Positions 41,916 through 51,044 of a stretch of 64,000 nt of DNA are shown here, in pieces. The translations under genes were made by a program, and so were the position numbers. The notes under the pieces are model-generated. The model was not told the DNA's origin, did no database searches, and saw only the letters and a list, made by a program, of their open reading frames with translations. Every line of letters begins with the position of its first letter. Within the stretch, counting starts at the first letter, position 1. The DNA lies in the NCBI GenBank assembly GCA_021604505.1, contig BQJC01000004.1:24117-88116 (forward strand), written 5' to 3'. Source of the stretch: Nitrospinaceae bacterium. GTDB taxonomy: Bacteria; Nitrospinota; Nitrospinia; Nitrospinales; VA-1.

Positions 41916-42653
41916 TCAAAACTTTCTGGTTTTGGCGTATTTCAGATAGGTATAAAAGGCCGCCGACAATGCCAGGAACATCCCCAGAAATCCTTCCCGG
42001 AACCCCTGGCGAATCAGAAAGTTTTTCAAGAAAACCAGGGGCGGACGCAGGTAAAGGTGGGTCCAGTTGGCTTTCCAGTCCAATCGCGCCTTTTCTGCCG
42101 CATAAAGGCTGGAATAGCGGTTCTGCCGGTCTATATAATCCTCAAACCCTTGATAGGAATAGTGCAGCAAGGGCTCGGCGATGATTCCTGAACTTTCGTC
42201 CGGTTCCAGCTTTTCATGCACCTGAGACTCTTTGAATGATACTTTCGTTTTGTCATACAGCCTTGAAATTTTATCGGGATACCACCCTCCAAACCGCACC
42301 CAGCGTTTCCCGAAAAAATTTTTTCGTGGGAACCGGTACACAGAATGTTGAGGTCCATTATGTAGTTCATTTTGAATGGCCTGCGCGCATTCCGGGCTGA
42401 CGACTTCATCGGCGTCGATATTCAATACCCAGCGATGGCTGGCTCTGGAAGCGCAAAGATTTTTTTGCCGGCCATACCCCTGCCATTTCTCCTGAAACAC
42501 CTTGTCGGTGAATTTTTTGCAAAGCTCTACGGTCCGGTCCGAGCTGAAAGTATCCATAACAACAATTTCATCAGCCCACTCCAGGCTTTGCAAACAGTTT
42601 TCAATATTCCGTTCTTCATTCAGCGTAATGATCGTAACTGAAATTTTTTCCAT
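41916..42653 (-). CDS. Family-2 glycosyltransferase (WaaE/KdtX-like)
   Basis: 245 residues. ISVTIITLNEERNIENCLQSLEWADEIVVMDTFSSDRT is the classical GT2 nucleotide-binding start, and NIDADEVVS supplies the DxD metal site. The RKNFFGKRWVRFGGWYPDKISRLYDK and HYSYQGFEDYIDRQNRYSSLYA segments match enzymes that glycosylate the LPS inner core or other lipid carriers. One C-terminal hydrophobic patch may associate with the membrane. It lies opposite to the main glycan cluster that follows. Confidence 0.9.
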   Translation of the reverse strand: MEKISVTIITLNEERNIENCLQSLEWADEIVVMDTFSSDRTVELCKKFTDKVFQEKWQGYGRQKNLCASRASHRWVLNIDADEVVSPECAQAIQNELHNGPQHSVYRFPRKNFFGKRWVRFGGWYPDKISRLYDKTKVSFKESQVHEKLEPDESSGIIAEPLLHYSYQGFEDYIDRQNRYSSLYAAEKARLDWKANWTHLYLRPPLVFLKNFLIRQGFREGFLGMFLALSAAFYTYLKYAKTRKF

Positions 42654-42934
42654 GATTTAACCCAAAAACCCCAATCAGGTCTGCCAAAAAAACAATACTA
42701 TTTTACAGATTCACTTTTCTCCGTCCAGGGATTAATTTCCCCGCATTTTTTATTCTTATGGTAATATAATCCTTTGGTAATTTGGGGATTAAGCTTTTAC
42801 TCATGGGATAAAGACAGAAAGTTACCATCGAACCCTGGTTTTTTTTAAAGCGAATGCCAAATTGATAAGCGCCTGCAAAAAAATTATGAATCAGTGTATT
42901 TATTCACTAATTCCTGGATAACGGGGACAACGGA

Positions 42935-44134
42935 ATGAGAGAATTTTTGTTTAACCTCGAAATAAAACAGTTCTTTTCAAATATTGCACAAAAGATTGCC
43001 CTGTTTTTCCAAGGGGTGACTGAACAACTGGGGGCCACTCTGGGGCCCTATTTCCAAAAAATCCTGACCAATCCCCTGGCGGCAGGATTCACCCTCGTGG
43101 CATTGATTACCATTCCCATCATTGTTTTCAAAGTAAAAAAGTCAAAGTCAGAAGCAGAGTCCGAAGGCCGGCTCGATGAATTAATGGAAGAAATGAAAGG
43201 TTTTGAAATGAACGGGCCCATGATGGGTCTCGATAAAAACTACGATGACGCTCCATTGAACGATCTCGAACCTTACCATGAAGAAAATCTGGAAAATATG
43301 GATTTTGAAATGGACGAAATGATCCCGGAGCCGGATCAGAAGCGGGACAAACTGGAACCCGATTCCATGATCGAACTGCCCTCCCTCATTTCCAATGACG
43401 AGCCTGAAGAAATTGAAACATCCCTTTTTTCCGAGCAATGGGAAACAGCAGACGAACTCCTGGCAAACGACTCCAACGAAAATCGATTTAAAAGGGATGA
43501 CAGGAAATCCGAATCGGAGCACCTGACTAAGGACGATATCGACTGGTCACAAATCAGCCGCCCCTCTCTATCTGAAGATGATGACGCTGACATGACCATT
43601 GAGGAAATCGAGAACCTGCAAAAAGAGATGGAAAGTTCCGTACAGAGGTTGGTGAATGAAACATCCTTTGAACACGGGGAAGAGGATTTCAACCGGGAAA
43701 TCGAGTTTGACCCTTCTCCTCAGGTTCCAGAGCCTTCGGACTCAGCCCCCAGGAATGAAAATCCAGAGGAAACCGTTTCCACTACCAAATCAGAAAACCA
43801 CCAGAAAGATAGGGACATCCCTGCCCAACCCGAAGAACCTGTATTCACGAAGTCCGAAGAAATTCCGGAACCCACCGTTGCCAGGGAAGAACATTTTGTT
43901 CCTTCAGAGGATGAGGATACGGTCGAGGAAAATTTCGAAAACCCGTTTGAACCTGAGCCAATGGTTGCCGTTTCAGCAACGAGCGTGAAAGAGTCTAAAC
44001 GGGTCCAACCTGCGGCCTTAAAACCAAATTTGAAATCTCAGACAACGCCTCTTCATACCCGGTTAAAATCGCCGGAAAACGATTACAGGGGATTGCTGGA
44101 ATCTTTTATATTGTTAAAGAATCAGAAAAGATAA
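42935..44134 (+). CDS. One-helix membrane protein with a long acidic disordered domain
   Basis: 399 residues. A short amphipathic N-terminus, one membrane helix (about 48-66: PLAAGFTLVALITIPIIVF), then about 300 residues very rich in Glu, Asp, Ser and Pro with little order (for example PEPSDSAPRNENPEETVS). A basic C-terminus ends in a possible short helix (NDYRGLLESFILLKNQKR). No family is recognised. The layout recalls polar-landmark or envelope-scaffold proteins. It is 20 bp upstream of a MinD-like ATPase gene, so the two probably work together (inference). Confidence 0.7.
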   Translation: MREFLFNLEIKQFFSNIAQKIALFFQGVTEQLGATLGPYFQKILTNPLAAGFTLVALITIPIIVFKVKKSKSEAESEGRLDELMEEMKGFEMNGPMMGLDKNYDDAPLNDLEPYHEENLENMDFEMDEMIPEPDQKRDKLEPDSMIELPSLISNDEPEEIETSLFSEQWETADELLANDSNENRFKRDDRKSESEHLTKDDIDWSQISRPSLSEDDDADMTIEEIENLQKEMESSVQRLVNETSFEHGEEDFNREIEFDPSPQVPEPSDSAPRNENPEETVSTTKSENHQKDRDIPAQPEEPVFTKSEEIPEPTVAREEHFVPSEDEDTVEENFENPFEPEPMVAVSATSVKESKRVQPAALKPNLKSQTTPLHTRLKSPENDYRGLLESFILLKNQKR

Positions 44135-44154
44135 AAGATGCTTTCTGACTCGTT

Positions 44155-45153
44155 ATGGACACGGCACAAATAAATATGGGTTTCCAAAAACACATCATTG
44201 CAGTTGGCGGGGGGAAAGGTGGTATTGGTAAAAGTGTCATCTGCACCAATCTTGCCGTCGGTCTGGCTTTGTCCGGAAAAAATGTCGTTCTTGTGGACAC
44301 AGATTTCGGATCGGCCAACCTGCATGCTCTTTTGGGCATAAATTTTCCAACGCACGGGTTCATGGATTATTTCCATAATAACTCCTCGGACCTGCAGTCA
44401 CTCCTCCTGGAAACAGGCATCGGCAAATTAAAGCTTGTTTGTGCCGCAGGCGATAACCCCGGAAGCGCCAACATTGACAGCAAGAGCTTAGAGACTATCA
44501 AGAGCTTCATACGCAATCTGGAAGCAGACTATATTTTCCTGGATCTGGCTCCAGGCGCCAATTACTCGGTCATTGATTTTTTCAATCTCGGTCATACCGG
44601 TCTGGTGTTAACGACCCCTGAAATGACATCGGTCATGAGCACCTTCAGCTTCATACGAGCCTCGCTGTTTCGGCAAATCAGCGAAGCGTTTAAAGAGCAG
44701 CCCGAAATCAGGAAACTCGTGGACCATTCAAACCCGGCACACGCCGATATGGAAACCTACTGCATTGACGTTCTTAAGGAGAAATTGATCGACATGGACC
44801 CGGCTCACGAATCGACCGTCGAGTCCATCGTCAATTCTTTTAAACCACAATTGGTGGTGAATCGAGTCCGCTACAAGCAGGAACTTTCGGTGGGTGAAAG
44901 TCTCATTCAACTGGTTAAAAAATATCTCGGTGTCGAGTTAAATTATCTCGCGTATTTAATGGAGAGCGACCGGGTGAGGGATTCCGTGGACGAAATGGTA
45001 CCATTTCTAATGAAAGAACCGGAAAGCAATCCTTCAAAGAACCTGAAAAAAATCATCAACGCATTGACAGATACAGAAGCTCAATTGACAACTCATAATG
45101 GAGAAGCGTTTGCCACCCAACACGGAAAGGTTTCCTCGGGTAAAAATACCTGA
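44155..45153 (+). CDS. MinD/FlhG-like P-loop ATPase
   Basis: 332 residues. Deviant Walker A AVGGGKGGIGKSVICTNLA (KGGIGKS, 21-27), switch region VLVDTDFGSANLH and Walker B-like DYIFLDLAPGANY. The second half (residues about 190-330) holds an extension with RYKQELSVGESLIQLVKKYLGV. This fits the FlhG/FleN-like MinD group that positions or counts surface organelles. No flagellar genes are nearby; the partner is more likely the acidic membrane protein encoded just upstream. Met8 is an alternative start. Confidence 0.85.
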   Translation: MDTAQINMGFQKHIIAVGGGKGGIGKSVICTNLAVGLALSGKNVVLVDTDFGSANLHALLGINFPTHGFMDYFHNNSSDLQSLLLETGIGKLKLVCAAGDNPGSANIDSKSLETIKSFIRNLEADYIFLDLAPGANYSVIDFFNLGHTGLVLTTPEMTSVMSTFSFIRASLFRQISEAFKEQPEIRKLVDHSNPAHADMETYCIDVLKEKLIDMDPAHESTVESIVNSFKPQLVVNRVRYKQELSVGESLIQLVKKYLGVELNYLAYLMESDRVRDSVDEMVPFLMKEPESNPSKNLKKIINALTDTEAQLTTHNGEAFATQHGKVSSGKNT

Positions 45154-45267
45154 TTGATTCATCCAGCGCTCCACACCCGTCAAAAACCTCCAAACATACC
45201 ATCCAATTTACCTCCGTTCACAGGAAGCAGAAAAATTTTCCCTTAACAATATTATTCCCGTTTCGCA

Positions 45268-46359
45268 ATGGTCCAAACCCCGGACAAACCAAAATCCAAA
45301 ATAAGACTTTTGGTTTTGAGTCACGAAACCCTGCCCTTCATCAAACAAGACGAGCTCATTCTAAAAAAGCATTTTACCACAAACGTATATTCTTTGAGTT
45401 CCTATGACACGATTCCCACTGCTTTAAAAAATTATGGAAATGTCATTCTCTGGCTTATAAAAAACATTCGTCACTATGATGGGTTATTCCTCACCTTTGC
45501 GGACGTTTATGGATTTTTTCTGTCCATCTTCGCCCGCCTTTTTAAAAAAAAGCTATTCGTCCGGGTGGGTGGTTTCGACGCCGCATGGATCCCCGAATTA
45601 AAATATGGAACCTATCATAATAAACGATCGCGATTTTTTTCCTGGTTCACCTACAAAACCGCGAGCAAAATTTTACCCGTCAGCAAAACTCTGGTTCATG
45701 ATACGGGAAACCATTTGGGCCTCAACATTCCAGAGCAGGGGATAAAGGTTTTCTATCCAGACGTAGATCCAGAAAAAATAATCGTGATTCCAAACGGCTA
45801 CGAATCATCGACCTTCAAACCCAATGCAAAAAAAAAAAGAACCGACACCATCCTCATGGTCGGTAATATAAAAAACCACCAAACCTTTAAAATTAAAGGA
45901 GTGGATATTTATTTAAACCTTGCCAGAGCCACACCTGAATTAAACTTCACCCTTGTGGGAGCAAACTCTCAATTATTACAACAATGGATCGAACTCCCAT
46001 CGAACCTAACCGTCATCCCCCATGTTTCCCACAACGAATTACCCCAGTATTACCAAATGGCCAAGGTTTATATGTGCCTTTCCATCAGCGAAGGCATGCC
46101 AAATGTATTGTCCGAAGCCATGCTTTCAGGATGTGTTCCCATGGGTTTTAAGATCAGTTGCATCCCTGAAATTATAGGAAGCACAGGCGTGGTGCTCGAC
46201 AGTCTGAATATTGACAAGATCAAGTCAGGTTTATTTCAGGCTTTAAAGATGGACGGAGAGAAAGCGCGAGAACAAATAAAGACGCACTACCCACTGGAAG
46301 CGCGGGAAAAAAGACTGGTGCAAATCATTGAGTCTGAGTTTTTATCAGAGAAAGCTTAA
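45268..46359 (+). CDS. Family-4 glycosyltransferase
   Basis: 363 residues, GT-B fold. N-terminal acceptor half with KKLFVRVGGFDAAWIPELKYGTY. C-terminal donor half with TILMVGNIKNHQTFKIKGVDIYLNLARA and the GT4 signature LSISEGMPNVLSEAMLSGCVPMGF, whose E-x7-E binds the nucleotide sugar. Likely adds a sugar to a surface glycan; substrate unknown. The downstream flippase gene overlaps or directly follows it. Confidence 0.88.
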   Translation: MVQTPDKPKSKIRLLVLSHETLPFIKQDELILKKHFTTNVYSLSSYDTIPTALKNYGNVILWLIKNIRHYDGLFLTFADVYGFFLSIFARLFKKKLFVRVGGFDAAWIPELKYGTYHNKRSRFFSWFTYKTASKILPVSKTLVHDTGNHLGLNIPEQGIKVFYPDVDPEKIIVIPNGYESSTFKPNAKKKRTDTILMVGNIKNHQTFKIKGVDIYLNLARATPELNFTLVGANSQLLQQWIELPSNLTVIPHVSHNELPQYYQMAKVYMCLSISEGMPNVLSEAMLSGCVPMGFKISCIPEIIGSTGVVLDSLNIDKIKSGLFQALKMDGEKAREQIKTHYPLEAREKRLVQIIESEFLSEKA

Positions 46360-46360
46360 A

Positions 46361-47641
46361 TTGAAGTTCACCTCCACACTTGCCGGCGTGGCCGGATTAA
46401 ATATCCTTCTCGCATTCGGGTTTAACTGGTACACCATGACCACATTGGGTCCCGGTTTTGAAACAGACGCGCTATACGCTGGTCTGGTTGTTCCCAGTTT
46501 TATATTGGCCATATTTATCGGCTCACTCGAAAGTGTGCTGGTTCCTTTGCTCGCTACTGAAAAAACAGGCATCTTTGCAAAGCAAGCCTGGACTTTTTTC
46601 CAAGGAGTTGGTTTTTTTTACGGAACCGCGGCTGTCTTACTTTGGATATCAGCGCCTGTATGGGCTCCATGGATTGTTCCTGGTTTCGACGCCATTACGA
46701 AATCCCTTGTCATTTCATTGATCCAAATTCATTTGCTCAGCATGGTGGGGAGCGCCCTGATTGCTGTTTTGGCCTGTGTTTACCATGCCCGTCAGAAGTT
46801 TCTGATGATCGAAATAACTTCAACCATTTCAGGTTTTATCGGACTCTGTTTTCTAATATGGGGTTTACCGCGTTACGGCGTGCAGGCCGCCGCCTGGGCA
46901 ACAGTGATCAAGACATTTTTTCAGGTCCTCTGTTTGATCCATGGGCTGGGTACTTATAAAAAACCCGATTGGGGAGGGCAAACTTTTAAAGAAGCCTGGC
47001 GACGTTTGCGACCTTTAGTGCTGGGAAACACCTATTACAAGACCGATCAACTGGTAGACACTTATCTGGCCTCTCTGGCTCCCGCAGGCGGGTTATCCTT
47101 ACTTTACCTTGCCAGACAGATTTATTCTTCCGGACATCAGATCTTAGGCAAAGCCATTGCAAATCCCACCGTTCCCTTACTTGCGAAAAAGGCGAGTCAG
47201 GCAGAATGGCTTTCCTATTCTAAAATCAGCACGAATAGAACCCGGTGGATGTTTGGGTTGACCGCCACGGCTTTCCTTGGAATCTTGTTTCTGGGAAAAC
47301 CCGCACTCACCCTCTTGTTCGGTTATGGAAGGTTTGAGGAATCGAGTTTGATGTTGCTATGGTTTCTCTTGATCGCCCTGGTCGGCTTTTGGATGGGAGG
47401 CCCGATGGGGCAGATAGTTTCATTGAGTTTTTACGCCAAAGGAAATACCACAACACCCACAAAAATCGGCGTTTTTGGCTTTACGGTAGGAATCTTTCTC
47501 AAACTGGGAGGTTTTTACTTGTGGGGGATCCTGGGAATTGCCATCGGAACTTCTATGTATTATTTTCTCAATTTGATTCTACTTCGGTATATACTATTGA
47601 ATAAATTGAAGAAACGAATATCTGACAACCAAGCCAACTGA
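46361..47641 (+). CDS. MurJ/MviN- or Wzx-like lipid-linked glycan flippase
   Basis: 426 residues, about 12-14 hydrophobic helices. The opening KFTSTLAGVAGLNILLAFGFNWYTMTTLGPG resembles MviN/MurJ starts. No ATG is available near the start: TTG 46361 is preferred because GAGAAAG lies 7 nt upstream and it directly follows the glycosyltransferase stop; TTG 46328, overlapping that gene, is the alternative. Its place among glycosyltransferases argues for export of a lipid-linked oligosaccharide rather than lipid II. Confidence 0.85.
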   Translation: MKFTSTLAGVAGLNILLAFGFNWYTMTTLGPGFETDALYAGLVVPSFILAIFIGSLESVLVPLLATEKTGIFAKQAWTFFQGVGFFYGTAAVLLWISAPVWAPWIVPGFDAITKSLVISLIQIHLLSMVGSALIAVLACVYHARQKFLMIEITSTISGFIGLCFLIWGLPRYGVQAAAWATVIKTFFQVLCLIHGLGTYKKPDWGGQTFKEAWRRLRPLVLGNTYYKTDQLVDTYLASLAPAGGLSLLYLARQIYSSGHQILGKAIANPTVPLLAKKASQAEWLSYSKISTNRTRWMFGLTATAFLGILFLGKPALTLLFGYGRFEESSLMLLWFLLIALVGFWMGGPMGQIVSLSFYAKGNTTTPTKIGVFGFTVGIFLKLGGFYLWGILGIAIGTSMYYFLNLILLRYILLNKLKKRISDNQAN

Positions 47642-47648
47642 TCATTCC

Positions 47649-48641
47649 ATGCCTGCAATCGCTTCCCAAAGGATCACCGAGAAAGTCGAACTGGAATCAT
47701 CTCCCTGCCCTTTGGGATGTCCACCGGAGGATGATTTTGTTCTCACAGGCCGAGATCGAATTCATGATCTTCCCGGCGAATTCGACGTTATTCAGTGCAA
47801 AACATGTGGGTTGATGCGGACGAACCCGCGCCCGACACAGGAATCTATTGGGTTTTATTATCCCGAAAGCTATGGACCGTGGACGGCTCTTCCTAAAAAC
47901 AAGTCAACTGTAATTCCTCAACCCCTTCCGGCATGGAAGCAGATGATAAAAAATTTAATCTTTGGCAAACCCTTGGTCCTCACTCCCCCTTTCCCGCCAG
48001 GTAAAATGCTGGAGATCGGTTGCGGCAACGGGTCATTTATGCAATCCATGGCGGTCAAAGGCTGGCAGGTTCAGGGAATAGAATCTTCCACCAAAGCGGG
48101 AGAAGCCGTGAAAGAATTGGGGTACCCGATCCATATCGGTCCCTTGGAGTCCGCACCCAATCTGAAGGAACCGGTGGATTTGATTGTGGGTTGGCAAGTT
48201 CTGGAACACCTCCACCACCCATTGCAAGCGTTACAAAAGATGAGGGGTTGGTTAAAACCTGGCGGATATCTGGCGCTTTCCATGCCCAATACCGCCAGCT
48301 TTGAGTTCAATCTGTTTAAACGCCGATGGTACGCGCTTCATTTACCCAACCACCTTTACCATTTCGACACGGAAACCGTGGAGAAAATTCTAAAGGCCTC
48401 CGGTTGGAAAATGGAAAAAGTGATTCATGAAAGAAATATCGGAAACTTGGTTGGAAGTTCGGGTTATTTTTTACAGGACTATTTAGGGCCCACGAACCGT
48501 TTGGCCAACTATATAGCCAAATTCCCCGGCCGGGATTCGCGGTTAAAATACTTTTTAGCACCGATTGAAAGAATATTCGCTTATCTCGGGCAAACCGGTC
48601 GAATGATCATCTGGGCAAAAAGACTGGAAGATTCCACCTGA
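47649..48641 (+). CDS. SAM-dependent methyltransferase with N-terminal Cys cluster
   Basis: 330 residues. The N-terminus has a CPLGCP ... CKTCGLMRTNPRPT zinc-ribbon-like part found in glycan-cluster methyltransferases, followed by a class I SAM domain with motif I (MLEIGCGNGSF) and a later LVGWQVLEHLHHPLQAL segment. Substrate unknown; probably a sugar of the surface glycan. It starts 7 bp after the flippase gene. Confidence 0.88.
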   Translation: MPAIASQRITEKVELESSPCPLGCPPEDDFVLTGRDRIHDLPGEFDVIQCKTCGLMRTNPRPTQESIGFYYPESYGPWTALPKNKSTVIPQPLPAWKQMIKNLIFGKPLVLTPPFPPGKMLEIGCGNGSFMQSMAVKGWQVQGIESSTKAGEAVKELGYPIHIGPLESAPNLKEPVDLIVGWQVLEHLHHPLQALQKMRGWLKPGGYLALSMPNTASFEFNLFKRRWYALHLPNHLYHFDTETVEKILKASGWKMEKVIHERNIGNLVGSSGYFLQDYLGPTNRLANYIAKFPGRDSRLKYFLAPIERIFAYLGQTGRMIIWAKRLEDST

Positions 48642-48731
48642 TAGCATCCATAACCCCGATAAATTTCAATTTTAATGTTTCGCAATCCTGAAAAAGGATA
48701 ATCCCGCATCAACGACCTTTGACTGCTTTCC

Positions 48732-49814
48732 ATGCCCAATTCGATACTTTTTATTATTCCATGCGGAAGACTGGCGCTTAGCGGCGTATTCCGTGTCATG
48801 GACTATATCCCGTTTTTAGAAAAAGAAGGAATCCATTGTACGGTCGTCAATTATTCCAGCCCGGTTTTATACCGATGGCTGTATTTGAAGGGATGGGCGA
48901 ATTCGTTTTGGAACCGGAAAAACCACAGTATTTATCTGGACCGGTTATATTCACTTGTGAAAATGTTTTACATTCTCTTGATTGCCAGAAGGTTCGACAT
49001 CGTATACATCGAAAAGGTCACTCCCCCGGCATGGTGGGTGAATCTGCTGAAACGGGTCAACGACCAAATCATTTTTGACTTTGATGATGCGGTATTTATT
49101 CAATCGCCCAAACGATCAGACCATATTATAAAACATTCTCACAAAGTCGTAGCGGGAAGTCATTTCAATCTGGATTATTCATTGTCAATTAATCGGGACA
49201 CAATATTACTTCCGACGCCTGTTCCCATTCATCTGTATCCCAAATCCACAAAACTTCCTGACCGGCAAAAAACAGGCATCAACATCGGCTGGGTCGGAAC
49301 CACCGGGAACATCAAATACCTCTCTTTACTTGAGGAACCCTTTGCCAGGCTCGCCAAGAGTTTTCCAGGATTACTTCAATTCACCATCATCGGCCACATA
49401 AAACAGTTCGAACAGTTGAAGTTGCAATATCCTTCGATAAAACTTCAACTGAAACCTTACATAGACCCGCAGTTTATATTTGAGCATCTTTCAGAATTCG
49501 ATATTGGGGTCATGCCTTTGTTTGACGGAGATTGGGAAAGAGGAAAATGCGCTTCAAAAGCTCTATTTTATATGGCGGCGCATGTTCCTGTGGTTTGCAG
49601 TGGGGTTGGGGAAAACAATCATGTGATTCAAGATGGAGTCAACGGTTACCTGGCCAACACGGAGGATGAATGGGTGTCAAAATTAACCAGTTTGATTGAA
49701 AACCAGGAATTAAGAATCCGCCTGAGGGCCGCAGGGAGAAAAACCGTTGAGAAAAAATATTCGACGGAAGTTTGCTACAAAACCCTCCGTCAAAAAGTCC
49801 TCCTGAAAACTTGA
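48732..49814 (+). CDS. Family-4-like glycosyltransferase
   Basis: 360 residues, GT-B fold. Segments: LAFDVVYIEKV-like strand (RRFDIVYIEKVTPP), FDFDDAVF, NIGWVGTTGNIKYLSLLEEPF at the donor domain start, and FDIGVMPLFDGDWERGKCASKALFYMAAHVPVVCSGVGENNHVI near the C-terminus (the donor-binding loop). Same operon direction as the methyltransferase, about 90 bp on. Confidence 0.85.
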   Translation: MPNSILFIIPCGRLALSGVFRVMDYIPFLEKEGIHCTVVNYSSPVLYRWLYLKGWANSFWNRKNHSIYLDRLYSLVKMFYILLIARRFDIVYIEKVTPPAWWVNLLKRVNDQIIFDFDDAVFIQSPKRSDHIIKHSHKVVAGSHFNLDYSLSINRDTILLPTPVPIHLYPKSTKLPDRQKTGINIGWVGTTGNIKYLSLLEEPFARLAKSFPGLLQFTIIGHIKQFEQLKLQYPSIKLQLKPYIDPQFIFEHLSEFDIGVMPLFDGDWERGKCASKALFYMAAHVPVVCSGVGENNHVIQDGVNGYLANTEDEWVSKLTSLIENQELRIRLRAAGRKTVEKKYSTEVCYKTLRQKVLLKT

Positions 49815-49844
49815 AAACACGAGTGACAATTCCATCCTCACGAT

Positions 49845-50951
49845 CTAGCGTGTCGTTTCAATAATCAGGTCTTCCCACATTCCAAGGATCTTTTCCTTAC
49901 TGAATCGCTGGATCACATCCGGCGCTTTTGCGGCAAGCCGCATACGCTCCCCCTCATTCCCCATCAATCGGTCTAATCCCGCGGCTAAAGCGTCCACGTC
50001 TTCTGCCGGAACCAGTATTCCATCGATTTCATGGCGAATAATTTCTCGAGGCCCGCCGGGGCAATTAAAACTCAAAACGGGAAGACCGCAGGCCATGGCT
50101 TCTGCCAGAGAATTTACGAACCCTTCATAACGGGAAGACAAAACAAACAGTCCAGATTTTTTTAGCAAAGGAAACGGATTTTTTAATAGACCGGGCAAGA
50201 CCACCTGACTTTCAAGGTTTAAATTGTCTCTAAGGGTTTCCAGCTCTGCACGAAGCTCCCCTTCTCCCAGAATAATCAACTGCCAATCATCGTACCCGCT
50301 GGCAATTTTTTGAAAAGCCGACAATAAAAGATCATACCCCTTTCCATAATCCAACCGCCCCATTGCAACCAACCACTTTTTTTGCGGATTGACCCCCTTT
50401 GGTAATTCCCATTCGTCGGCGTGCGAATTTCGGGAAATAATAGGATTGGCGATGATGCGCCTTTTATCCTTCGGCAACCATTCAAAATATTGGTCAGCAG
50501 ATTCTGTAACGCTCACCACTTTGTCAGCCAGGGGATACGTCCATGGTCTCATTTTATCCCAGATACTGCCGTGTAAATATTTGCTGGGTTCACTCCTCTC
50601 AGAAACAATGACCGGCAATCCAAGACCTATCGTTGACACGATTGTTTGGATATTCATTTCTTCCGTAAATGAAACCACCACTTGCGGATGGCTCTGTCGA
50701 ATGGCCCGCCGTAAAGCCAAAAGCCTTTTGAAATTATCCAGAAACCTTTGGATCGCCAGCGGGGAACGCTCAAGAATATCCAGAGGGCAAAATTTAATGG
50801 ATGGATGAAGGTCGAATGAGGAAGGTCCGCTGGAAAAAGTCAGCAGAGTGATGGGCCAGCCTTTTTCCGCTAAATGGTTGGCCAGTATCGACATGACCCG
50901 TTCAGCGCCGCCCACTTCCATAGATCCAATGACAAATGTCACTTTTCTCAA
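49845..50951 (-). CDS. Family-4 glycosyltransferase, opposite strand
   Basis: 368 residues, typical GT4. VTFVIGSMEVGGAERVMSILANHLAEKGW opens the acceptor half. The donor half has WLVAMGRLDYGKGYDLLLSAF and SSRYEGFVNSLAEAMACGLPVLSFNCPGG, the E-x7-E motif. It resembles WsfG/PglA-like enzymes. It converges with the preceding glycosyltransferase gene; a separate promoter is implied. Confidence 0.9.
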   Translation of the reverse strand: MRKVTFVIGSMEVGGAERVMSILANHLAEKGWPITLLTFSSGPSSFDLHPSIKFCPLDILERSPLAIQRFLDNFKRLLALRRAIRQSHPQVVVSFTEEMNIQTIVSTIGLGLPVIVSERSEPSKYLHGSIWDKMRPWTYPLADKVVSVTESADQYFEWLPKDKRRIIANPIISRNSHADEWELPKGVNPQKKWLVAMGRLDYGKGYDLLLSAFQKIASGYDDWQLIILGEGELRAELETLRDNLNLESQVVLPGLLKNPFPLLKKSGLFVLSSRYEGFVNSLAEAMACGLPVLSFNCPGGPREIIRHEIDGILVPAEDVDALAAGLDRLMGNEGERMRLAAKAPDVIQRFSKEKILGMWEDLIIETTR

Positions 50952-51044
50952 TACGGCCCTCCTTTGGAGTTTTCAAGCATCTCAGGTAGAATAAATTCAA
51001 ATCCTTGCTATTTCCAGTAAACTTTTAAAACCTGATCCACATTC

